Shown: positions 33,085 through 43,600 of the stretch, piece by piece
How positions within the stretch are numbered: the stretch's first letter is position 1
How the letters are laid out: each line of letters starts with the position of its first letter
Source: Ehretia macrophylla
Lineage: Eukaryota; Streptophyta; Magnoliopsida; Boraginales; Ehretiaceae
Length of the DNA stretch: 64,000 bases
Reading direction: 5' to 3'
Assembly: GCA_037974665.1 (NCBI GenBank)
Contig: CM075764.1
Span: 76,710,325 to 76,774,324, forward strand
The notes under the pieces: model-generated
Databases searched by the model: none
What the model was told of the DNA's origin: nothing
What the model saw: only the letters and a program-made list of their open reading frames with translations
Made by a program: the position numbers and the translations under genes

Positions 33085-35527
33085 TGTCACGCCCCAACTC
33101 GACCCCACCTACGATCAGTCAGAACGCAACGGAATTTCGGCGGCATAACGACAGTAAACAGATTTCCGAGGTTCTAAACCAACCTCATTAAACATCATAC
33201 ATCCAGAAATTCCTCAATACAAACAACAACATACAACACAACCATATTATACAATAAAACATCCTCGTTATACGCCTCCGTTCCAACATGACATACAATA
33301 CCTCAACTTCATCATACATTTCAAAAGTAAGTTGAGACACAACTACAATTTAACCATAGACAAAAGGAAACCGCTAAGTTAACATCATTTGGTTCATCAT
33401 CTTTTCAATATCTATTACATTAAGAACCGTAAAGCATATAAAGTCTATTAAACTAATATACAAGACATTTAACAATATAAAGTCATGGATAAGACTCGGG
33501 AACATATGACTCATCCACAAAAGGCACATTTTCCACATTCTCCTCTTCAGGAGGCACGTACCCGTAATCTTGTGAAAGTACACCTGAAACATGCATTAAT
33601 AGAGAGTGAGCTTATATACATAAGCCCAGTGAGGATCCGATAGATCTCGACAGTATTCACTACGCTCCTTGGATTTAGTCCTTTGAGCAAGTAAACACAC
33701 AACAACAATAATAACATAAATAAAGCTATCATCACATAACTATATGACCATTCAGTAAGGATACTCTATTTGGTGTAGCTCCAAACGCCATCACGATCTC
33801 AACCGTTCTTCTTATAACTCCCCATTACTCACGCACCCGAGGTACCTCACTATCCCCTTCCTTCCATGACATCTCCGTCATGCGAGCTGGGGGTAGCCTA
33901 TGGCAGTCATGCCGGTTTCAACCCGACAGCCCGACGCTGCCCGAGAGGTGGCACACACATACCAAGGCTCCATATTCATCAATCATCATGCAAGCATAAA
34001 TCGATCAATCAATTGGGAGATCAGCAACAAGAGTGCCCGATTCCCGCATTCAATAATAATCAATCAATAACATCAATATAACATCAATATAACATCAATA
34101 TTAAATTAAACATCAAACAACGTAGTTAGATGACAAAGTAGGCCATCTAACCGGACATGCATAATATTCATAATTAAACTCTAAATTACTCAACAACAAC
34201 TCACCATTCATCACTCGAACACTACCCAACCATCTAAGGCATCGTTCAAGAAATTAAAGAATGACAACCTAACTTCTAAAATTCATAACTTACAATCTAC
34301 TAATCCAAACATTGCCAAATCAGTTCCTATCACTCACCCATTCAACCTACTACATTAGCCCTCTCGGAAATCCACCATAACACCTCCAAAACATGCCCGA
34401 TAACCCTAAAACCCTATGACGTCATGGCTGGATTTTCCGGATTTCCACACAAACAATGTAATCGAAAATTCGGCATTACAACAGCGCTAACACGTAATTA
34501 TCAAGTATTTAGAAATCGACGGCAATCGATTTCGAGCAACGCAACTCAATTAAATCAACTTTGAACATTTTAATCCAAATTAAATACCCGGAAAATAAAA
34601 ATTATGCTATATCCGACAGAAACTCGTAGTATTAGTATATAATGATCCCTAGCATGCAAGGAGCAATAATCTAACATCAGATTACAATTCTAACGGTTCA
34701 ATCTTCATTTATACGCAAAAACACAAAAATGACATTTTGAGATCTAGAATTTTTCTCTCACCTTAGATGCGATATAAGCCTAGGAATGCGTGCAATGCGT
34801 GCCCAACAAGCAGAATCCAAGTCGGTGCGAAGTTCTACGGACAAAAACTAGGTTTTTCTTTGAAAAATTGGATTGAAAGCTTAAGTTTTTCTCTTCTCTT
34901 TTCTCTCCTCAACCTCTCGGCAATGTGTGTGTGTGTGATGGTGTTTTTGTGTTGTGTGAGTGTGTGTTGAGGACATGAGCTTAAATGGTCAATTATTTAA
35001 TTAAAGTCAAAGTTATTTTAATAGGTATTTTTGTGTTTTTAATGTCTTTAATTGCATTTTAGTGATCACCAAGTTAAAATTAATTATGCAACCCCCAAGA
35101 TATCTCAAGTGGATTATTTTTAGGTGACAAGAAGTTTTACATTCAAAGAATTCCACCCGAGTCGGCTTAAAACTCGATTTTTGCAAAAGTCGGTGTAAAA
35201 ACCCTAATAAATTCTTAAGCCGATTTTAAAACCGTTTTCATCAAACACAGGTCTATTAAAGTCCGTGGACTAGGTCTAGAAGGGTTAAAAAGACCAGTTT
35301 CAAAATTATAGCGGACGTGTTTCGAAAACACTATTCACTAAAAATCGACGATAAAATTTCTGACTCCGTTTTTGACGAAAATTTCATGAATGCACATTTA
35401 GCACGTATTAGAAGTATTGAAATCAAAATTATAACTTTCTAGGTCCTATAGCACATAAACAGGTTATATGCACGCAAAACGAGGTATAGCACGTAAAACG
35501 AGATAAGCAAGAAAGTGGGGTTTCACA
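33085..35527 (-). repeat. 5' LTR of the Tekay-type element
   Basis: 2443 bp, the same length as the 3' LTR and differing at one position seen (33123). It is the promoter-bearing LTR for transcription on the minus strand, and the primer site follows it. Target duplication GTGTT lies outside its end at 35528-35532. Confidence 0.95.
33483..33596 (-). CDS. Conserved LTR micro-ORF, 5' LTR
   Basis: Identical copy of the micro-ORF at 26045-26158. In the 5' LTR it would be the first ORF of a transcript starting near the TATATAAG box, upstream of gag, and could act as a translated leader ORF (inference). Confidence 0.4.
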   Translation of the reverse strand: MHVSGVLSQDYGYVPPEEENVENVPFVDESYVPESYP

Positions 35528-35532
35528 GTGTT

Positions 35533-35884
35533 TCTAACATTTTTAATATCTCAAAACTTTTTCAAAACTCTTGAAAAAGATTTAGAACGATTTTTATTAC
35601 CCAAGAGTTTGAAATCCAAAAAGTCTGTTTTTCAAAAATGAAATTATGAGCTTCACAAATCATACTTAGGAAAACAACATTTTTAATGCTGGTACCCCTT
35701 ATGTTGCCACGTCTCATTTCTTGTAACTCCCTTTTTATCTTCGAGTCTTCAAGTCTATTTTAACAAGTTAACAAGTATTTTTCTTCGGGTGTTCATAAGT
35801 TGATTTTTCATGAGAGACTTCATTAGAATGAGACATAATAAGGATTACCTTTTGGGCTTGGATATATTTTCTGATTTGGGCTTT
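35533..35884 (-). repeat. Copia LTR of unit C, resumed and truncated
   Basis: This continues the LTR broken at 25646 and matches 17126-17488. It stops within GGGCTTTGACTT, where the sequence switches to a different copia LTR. About 165 bp of the LTR end are missing. Confidence 0.85.
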
Positions 35885-37605
35885 GACTTATTACGCTTAT
35901 GCATGTGAATGCATTGGACGGACCCCGTAGGTGTGGACTTTAAATATGTACTATCAAAGAAAGAGTTCACCTAAACCTACAAGCTTTTAAGTAGACCATA
36001 TCTCTTAATCTTGAGCATATGTGGATGAACCGACGAAGTTGAGTGCTTACACTTTGATCCATTATGGGTGTGGTCTTAATAGTTAGATCACTTACTCTGT
36101 GGTTTAGGTGTATAGGACTTGATTAGAAAGGACATGCATATTTTATAAGGAGTCTATACATTAATCACTCCCTTAGAATGATCCAAGCTAGATCATCCTA
36201 AATCTGTGGTTGTAGTAACACTTGAGGTGTTGAATGTTACACTTAAGGGTAGCTCCTTTAGATAAATGGATAACTTCCGGAGGATGGTTAGATTGTGGAT
36301 TAGAGGTTCTAAGGAGACAAGTAGTCAAAGAGGTGATAGTACACTTCGGGAACCTGTCTTTGGCTATGAATGAGTATAGAGGGGCATTATGGTCAATATA
36401 ATACTTAGTTGGCCAAAAGACAGAGCGTCATGTATCGATTGACTGACTCCTGTACTTACAGTAATTATCCTGGAGTGCAGCTAAAGTCTTTTAGTGGAGT
36501 AGACTTGATTGAGATGGTAAAGTATTGCTAGGGAACTAGCGAGAATATTTATTTATTTCCAGAAGAAAGGTTAATTATGTCTTTCGCCCCTCTTCTAGCC
36601 ATCTACCTTGTTAAGTATCTAAACTTAGTTAAAATATATTATTTTGAGAGAGGATGTAATCCTTTGACGGTTAGAATTAAAGTAGTCTTTCAATTTTGGG
36701 AAAGAGTTTCTATTTTGACAATTGTCAAGATATTGGATTATGTAATTAATTGATTAATTAAAGTCTAAAAGACTGCTGAGATATTTAAAATAATTTTTCC
36801 ACTATTGAAAAAATAGATTATTCTTAAATAGTAGTTTGGATTTAGATTTTTGGAATTAATCAAGGAGTATTTAATTTATTGACAATTAGATATTTAAAAA
36901 TAGACTTTCTATTTTGTAGAAAGGGATTTCTATTTTTTTTAATTATTTTCAGGATTAAATTAAATTGGAGCAAGCTGGCTGAACCAGGACCATGGCTCAC
37001 AAGCCAAGGCTGGACGCAGGAGGTGGGACCTACCCACCTTAGAAAAATCGGCTATGGGGAGGAAAAGAATGGAGAAGGAGAAAAAATAGGAAATTACTTG
37101 TGGAAGAGATTTGGACGTTTTTCTGACGAAATCCCGCATCAGAATTTCATGAATTTTGCTTTAGATCTTCTGCCTATAAATAGACCTCTTCTCTAACTCT
37201 GAAAAATGCTATACACAACATCTCTTCTAAGATTTCTCTTCTCTCTTTTGAGTAAGCTTCGCCTTTGTGAAGAAACTCAATTCTAGTTTATATCTTTTAG
37301 TTTAGCAAAATCTAGTCCAACAACTAGATTATACTTTAGAAATATGTTGGTCATAGAGGAGAAGATTAAAGTAGAGGAGTAGAAGCAATATCTCCCATAC
37401 TTGTAGATCAAGGTGTTGTGTGTTCTTGCATCGTTCTTCGCAAGAGGTATGCCTAGAACCTTGTTTCAATTGAGAATTAAATTGTAAACTATTTTTTGTT
37501 TTACTATTACATGTTTAATCGCAGTAAGATCCTACATGATTGTTTCCGCCATGTTTATAGAAATTTTTTAATATGAATCATATAACTTAACACCGTTTTT
37601 CATCA
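35885..37605 (+). repeat. Truncated 5' LTR of second copia element
   Basis: Homologous to 47045-48758. The first roughly 390 bp of the LTR are absent. It keeps a strong TATA box in CCTATAAATAGACC (about 37170), a leader region with AAACTCAATTCTAG, and the LTR end TTCATCA at 37605, next to a primer site. Plus orientation, opposite to the array. Confidence 0.85.
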
Positions 37606-37606
37606 G

Positions 37607-37619
37607 TGGTATTAGAGTC
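37607..37619 (+). other. Primer binding site of second copia element
   Basis: TGGTATTAGAGTC follows the LTR end after one base. It is the initiator-Met tRNA complement with two C-to-T type changes. Confidence 0.7.
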
Positions 37620-38430
37620 ACTGCGAATTAAACATGCAGATAGTTAAAAACAGTTACGAACAATTTGATTCTTGGATGATAGAAACTTATAAATTACATG
37701 AACACTAGAAAAAATTCAGATTTGTGTTTAATCATAGATGCAAGAATTTTTGTGTTGTAATTTGTTTGTACATAATTTAGAATTATTTTGTAATTAATTA
37801 TATATATGATTTTATGGTAGTAATTGTATTTAAGGTAAATTACTTCTTTGGTAAAGTAATTTAAAAAGGAATACAATTAATATAAAATCACATTTAAATA
37901 AGGAATTTTAATGAAACAAGTTTACCTAAAGTTTTATGGGAAGATTCCTAGAATTTAGATTTTCATATTTATTACAGATTTGGTTTTGGAAAAGTATTGG
38001 AAACTTACCAAAAATAAGTTAATCCTCATTAAACCAAACAACACAAAAAAAAATAATAATAATAGGAAAGGGGTTCATGTGCGTGGGGATTCGCGTGTGG
38101 GCCATGGGCGGCTATGCCCATGGTGTGGTCCCCATTGGCAATTTTTTTTTATTTTTTTAGTTTTTTAATTATTTGTGTTGTTTTGCATAGTTTAAATATG
38201 GAAAGTCTTATCTTTTTATTAATGCTATAAATACAATAATGAGAGATTATGTTTTCTTGCATAATTTATTATTGTATAAGCATTGTTTTATTTTAATGCC
38301 AGAAATACAAATTTGTGAAGTTATGTGGTTTAGCATAATTTATTTTTTCTAATTGTATGACATTATATATTTGAAATAGAAGTTTGTGAAATTATGTGGC
38401 ATAGCATAATTTTTGTTTATTTCAAATACG

Positions 38431-38433
<3 letters not shown>

Positions 38434-38494
<61 letters not shown>
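38434..38494. repeat. (TA)n microsatellite
   Basis: About 30 uninterrupted TA units in the leader of the second copia element. Confidence 0.95.
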
Positions 38495-38498
<4 letters not shown>

Positions 38499-39147
38499 TG
38501 TCTAAAATGCTAGTGAAACAATTTGTAGTAAGTTATGTTTTGTACATAATTATAAATTGTACTGGCATTAAATAATATATATGTGAATGAATTACAAACA
38601 TTTCTGTTGTTGTAATTGTTAGAGCTTTTGGTCAAGGTGATTATTAATCTTGGAAATTAGACTAATAATACTATAGTCTAAAGATTAATTAGAAATTGGT
38701 TAAGAAAAAACTATATGACTATTATTTTTCCCTAGAAACCTAGCCTTGACTAAAAGACCCATGAAAGCCAAACCTAGGGTAAAGATGACAACCCAGATTC
38801 GGACTATGTGATTTGAAGTATACTTAGAGGTTTTTTCAGACAAATTTGGTTATGGACTTTAATCTATAAATTTTGAAAAATCAGAAATTAAGTATTAAGC
38901 AAAAATCACATAATTAGAAACCCTTGTTACAAATAATCGAGTGGGAAAGGGAACTAAGAAATCCTACAGCTTTTCATATCCGGATTATGCTAAAGGATAG
39001 TGTCATCAACCTCCATTCGGAGGGTGGCATTGTTTAGATTTTGCAGAATAATCTCAAATTGGGAATTCACATTAAAGATGTTAGTTGAACGATCATCCTT
39101 CGATGGAGTTCTGAGCTATAGGACATCTTATAGATAATAAGGATTGG

Positions 39148-39301
39148 GGTAACCTCCTTTCGAAGGCTCTAGTCTAGGTTATTTAGGAAAGTCCCATAAG
39201 GAATGATGCTTACACTCAACTTGAGGTAACCTCCCTTCGGAAGCTCTAGTCTAGGTTATCTAGGAAAGTCCCATAAGGAATGATGCTTACACTCGACTCG
39301 A
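39148..39301. repeat. Two tandem 77-bp units
   Basis: Units begin GGTAACCTCC at 39148 and 39225 and share CTCTAGTCTAGGTTAT and AGTCCCATAAGGAATGATGC. A third partial start, AGTAACCTCCC, follows at 39309. They lie 230-380 bp before gag. Confidence 0.9.
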
Positions 39302-39527
39302 GATAGGTAGTAACCTCCCTTTGGAGTAAGTGCTATCGGGTCTTGAGAAGCCAAACTAATTAATGGTAGAGTAATCAGTAAGAGCACTATTCATAGTTTA
39401 AAGGGTCATCTATGTTTGTGCATTTGCATTCATGAGTTCCTAATGTTATCTTCTCATGCATGCTATTCACATATATTTGTCATACATAAATTGCTCATTC
39501 CTAATTATGTTGCATATCAAGATTAAG

Positions 39528-40562
39528 ATGACTGGCTCTTTCAATCCCTTGTCAGCCATTCTGCCTAATGACAAGTTGACTGGTTCGAATTTTAATGATT
39601 GGAAGAGGAAGTTGGACATAGTACTCATAGTTGATAGGTACAAGTATGTTCTGATTTAGCCATGTCCTACACTAAAGGATGACTCTACTGACGCTAAAAA
39701 AGAGGCTCATGATAAGTGGCAGAGGGCAGATGGCATGGCCAAGAGCTATATGCTAGCCTCTATGTCTGACGTGTTGCTTGTGCAACACAAGAAGAAAGAC
39801 ACTGCTAAAGACATCATGACCTCGTTATCTGAGATGTTCTCAGATAAGAATAGGCTTGCTAAACAAGCTGCTATGAGGGAAATCATGATGGCCAAGAGGG
39901 CAGAAGGTATGTCCGTCAGAGAATATGATCTCAAGATGATGGACAATTTTAACCTTGCAGAAGTCTTGGGGGCCCTGATTCATAATGGCAGCAAGGTCGA
40001 TATGATTCTCGAGATATTACCTGAATCCTTTGCCCAGTTCAAGCTCAATTACAATATGAGCAAGATGGACATGAAGCTCACTGAGCTTATGAAGGAACTT
40101 TAGGCAGCTGAGGCAATCATGAAGCCCAAAGGTCAAGCCTATATGGCCCGAGCATCCACTTTTAGACGAAACCTGAAAGAGAAGAAGTCCTGGAATAAGG
40201 GGAAGCAGGGAAATAAGAAGGGGAATGGCCAGGTTAATAATGGGCGAAAGCATCAGCAGAAACACAAGAAAGGTGCAGGGAAGCCCAATAGGAAGTGCTT
40301 TGAATGTGGTCAGAAAAGCCATTGGAAGCAAGACTGCCCTAAGTACTTAGCCAATAAAAATAAAGGTACAAATTTTACTTACATCGTTGAAATTAGTATA
40401 GTGGTTGATTATACAGAATCATGGATAGTAGAATCAAGAACCAATAACAGTGACTGCATTATTGTGCAAGAGTTTCGGGTAACGGGGAGACTAAGTAAAG
40501 AGGGAATCACTCTGGAAGTAAGCTTAAGAGTGATGACTTGGGCGGATGCTGTTGTTACTTAG
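39528..40562 (+). pseudogene. gag and protease start of second copia element
   Basis: One continuous reading frame with two TAG stops (39657-39659 and 40101-40103) and no frameshift. I chose the start MTGSFNPLSAIL because the family start precedes KLTGSNFNDWKRKLDIVL. The UBN2-type gag has NRLAKQAAMREIMMAKRAEGMS. A Lys-rich linker leads to the knuckle CFECGQKSHWKQDC (CX2CX4HX4C). The frame runs on into a decayed protease, WIVESRTN in place of the usual WVVDSGATN, so the catalytic Asp-Ser-Gly is lost. Clearly a different copia lineage from the array. Confidence 0.88.
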
Positions 40563-43500
40563 AGATTTGTTTCAAAGACAATCTTATCATGTTCTAGACT
40601 ATTTACAGTTTTAAAATTTGATAATTGTTTTAAAGTACTGTTTTGATAACTTTCAACTATTTTATTCATTTAATGGAAGTTTTATTCAAAGTCTGGAAGT
40701 GTGCATGATTTTTGTCTTATCTCTATTTCCAACATGCAATTATTCTGAACTTCTCTAATATATTTTAGATAGATTTTGTTCACCATAAACCAGTACTTGT
40801 GAGACCTATGATTAAGGTTATATGAACCTAGATGGGTTCAGAGTCGGGATTAAGGATCAGCCCTTGGGCTTATTAGATCTCAAACCACAGGCTCAATATG
40901 AATCTCATTTGAAATGAAGGTTGTCCGAAATGTCATATTCTTTCATAAGGCATAGGATAAAGAAGGTTTGGATTGTGCACATTGGTGTATGTGGTGGATC
41001 CATGAGCACACCAGAACAAGAAGGAATAGTCATCTTGGGTGAGTTCGGTTGGTAATCATGTACAACAGAGAATGTGTGTCTTAGTAGGTTGCACCTGCCA
41101 TTCCTCAAAGGAATAGTGTATCTAAGAAACAAAATCACACTCATTAGATATGAGTAAATCCATGTTGAGTTGCAAAACTCCACTTATATCGGGATTAAGT
41201 ATTGTTGAAACAGCCACACGGATCTTGACAACAAGTGCTTTCAAGATCAACACTTAAGATTCCTTAAGACATGTGATTGGGTTGGAAAGCCCAGTATAAG
41301 ACACATTCACATGTAAGGCGTCTGGCTTAAGTGTTGAACTGCTTAGCTTCCTGGCTAAAGCTGTAAGTTCAAAATGTGTAATTTCAATGAATCATTCTAG
41401 AAGAACAAAAGTGAAATTTCCATCATTCTAAGAAGCAATGGGTACTGATAAGTATTTTGCTAAGAAACTTGAAGAATGATGGTATGATCCATATATGAGA
41501 GATTATGTTCAGAAGCCATAAAAGCAAAAGGTTTTGGAACTTCCACTATACCTGCATCAGTAAGTGAGTAAAATAAAATTTTCCTTAAAGTACCATGGAG
41601 CCTTATCGTAGTGGGAGACTAAGGAAACAATCAGACTAACTTGGAAGTCTCTCAAGACAGTTTCCATGCAAGTTTGTCTTATCCACTAAGAACGAACGAT
41701 GAAATAATGACTCGGTTATTGTTATTGGATTTCTTTTGTTTGGAATCTTGTAGTTATACTTAGACAATGGTAGGACCCTTAGTGTGTAACAAGAATAAAA
41801 GAAATAGATTAATGGACAAGGACAGTAAGACTAGTTATGAAAAGGGTACACTCTTATGAGAATATCAGTCATATGGAGACTTTCACACTAGTAGCCCTAC
41901 TGTAGTTCATAAGATCTCTTAGCCATTGCTAAATGCATAAAGTTGGCTCATAGATGTCAAGGACACATTCCTTAATTGAAATCTTGACAACATTACGAAC
42001 TACACAAAATCCAAAACAAAAGGCAGAACATCTTCAAAGGAGCAGTCGAAGTCGTTGACTTTGAGCAAGGCTTTGGTAGATGTTATACTTTGGAAAAAAG
42101 AAATAGCTAAACTATGTAGATATACATCCTTAGAAGTTTGACTGACTTCTTAAAGATTTTATATAATGGACCTACTATATGTTAGCTATGGTCTAGGAAT
42201 TAATCTCCTTTGAGATTACTAGAATGAGATATTAGCATAGGCCCAATGTACATATATTAAGAAGGGAACATGTGGCTAATTTTTAATCGAATTCAGGACA
42301 AGCTCACTTGGTAGTGGGAAAACATACATTCTAGTATCTTCGGAGAATGGAAACTTGTATGTTATTGTACCAAGATAAATAATACAATAAAGCACTTAAG
42401 TAGAGATCGTGGAAAAGGTAGGGTTCACTGAGAGAAGTTTCACTTATAAGGACCCGTACCTAAATCTCGAATGATAGTATATGGAATAAGTGTTACTCAT
42501 GTGCTTGGCTTACTTCACTTATGTGCTTGGTGTCTTTAAACTAAGAAGATGTGTTACAACTGGCATATCAAGCTAAGCATTCGTTTCAATTTACAAGAAA
42601 ATTAGTAAACTATAGAAGCAACAGTTCTTACCTACCATTGAGTAACTTCTATAGTATTAGTTGATCTTAGTCAGGGTTTGCTAAATTTGTTTGATTTGGG
42701 ATTTTACTGTTGAGAATTACTAGAATATATAAAGTGATATAGATTAGTTTGGAAGATGGAAGGAATTAGGGTATCAATTGAACCATTATACTTGGAGATG
42801 ACTATTGGCTTTAAAAGATTATGGATGATTAGTTAGCCTAGTACGTATCTTTTATTTTTGGACAATTTATAAAGTCTTTAGATATATGGAGAGTAATGGT
42901 TAGTATAATTAGCTACTTTAGGAGATGGTGATAAGAAATAAACTTAATTTAGTTGTCTTTTGCATGAGTAAGTGGAGCACTTATAGTGCATTAAGTTAAG
43001 CACTTATAGTGCATTAAGTTAATTTATGAGTTTGTAGATATAGCCGAATCATATATTAACCAAAGTTTTAAATAAAAAGTTTTGAAGTATTAGAATTAGT
43101 AGTGCGATGATAAACTAAAGAATAATTTAATTAACTAGCTGTATCAGTTGGTGTAAATGAATTATTGGAAAATAGCTTGTACTGCTACTAAGGAGAAGAT
43201 TGGACAAAATTAGGTATGCTAGCTTATTTAAGTATTTGGTGAGTATTTGGTTTATCAGGTTGTAAAAGGGGAAAATTTAGGAAATATTTGAAAAGGTTGA
43301 CTAGGTAGTTTCGAAGTATACCAAAGCTTGGGAATGATTAAGTAGTAGGTAAATTGAATCTACTTTTGGGACCAATATAATTTATTGGAAGATTATTATA
43401 CCAGTTGGAAGTTATTAAGGAAACAGTATAGTTATAATAATGAATTTACTATGAGTTTAATCTAACAAGACTATTGTTACTTAAGAGTATATTTGGACTT

Positions 43501-43600
43501 TACTGAATGGTTTTAATTAAGATTAACCTATATTAGAAATTAAGCCAATAATAATCTTAGCTTTTAAAACAATACTTAGAATGTTAGTTTTATCTTAAAT
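40563..43600 (+). pseudogene. Decayed pol of second copia element
   Basis: No long ORF. Two short islands can still be matched by eye to copia pol: 40972-41013 reads IVHIGVCGGSMSTP, like the HTDVCGPM integrase box with the catalytic Asp changed to Gly; 41947-41991 reads LIDVKDTFLN*NLD, like the RT DVKTAFLNGNL box. Between and after them the AT-rich sequence gives nothing recognisable. An imperfect 23-bp direct repeat (GCACTTATAGTGCATTAAGTTA) lies at about 42975-43022. Extent approximate. Confidence 0.5.

Larger units (their letters stand above)
25647..35527 (-). mobile_element. Nearly intact Tekay/Del-type chromovirus
   Basis: A 9881-bp gypsy element with TG...CA ends and perfect 5-bp target duplication GTGTT (25642-25646 and 35528-35532), inserted in the copia LTR of unit C. 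The LTRs 25647-28089 and 33085-35527 are both 2443 bp; reading them side by side I found one difference (G at 25685, A at 33123). It carries a tRNA-Met primer site, a polypurine tract and a gag-pol frame with a chromodomain-like C-terminus. One in-frame amber codon in gag is the only coding defect seen. Young insertion. The clade call rests on domain order and the chromodomain region. Confidence 0.95.
37620..39527 (+). other. Long untranslated leader of second copia element
   Basis: About 1.9 kb between primer site and gag with no convincing ORF. It holds a 61-bp (TA)n run at 38434-38494, AT-rich near-repeats (AGTTATGTGGCATAGCATAA type, 38315-38410), and a tandem repeat with a 77-bp period at 39148-39301. 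Nothing else recognised. Confidence 0.6.

Noticed and set aside
39148..39301. Short regular repeats as a CRISPR array
   Set aside because: Only two to three 77-bp units with no unique spacers, in a plant retrotransposon leader.
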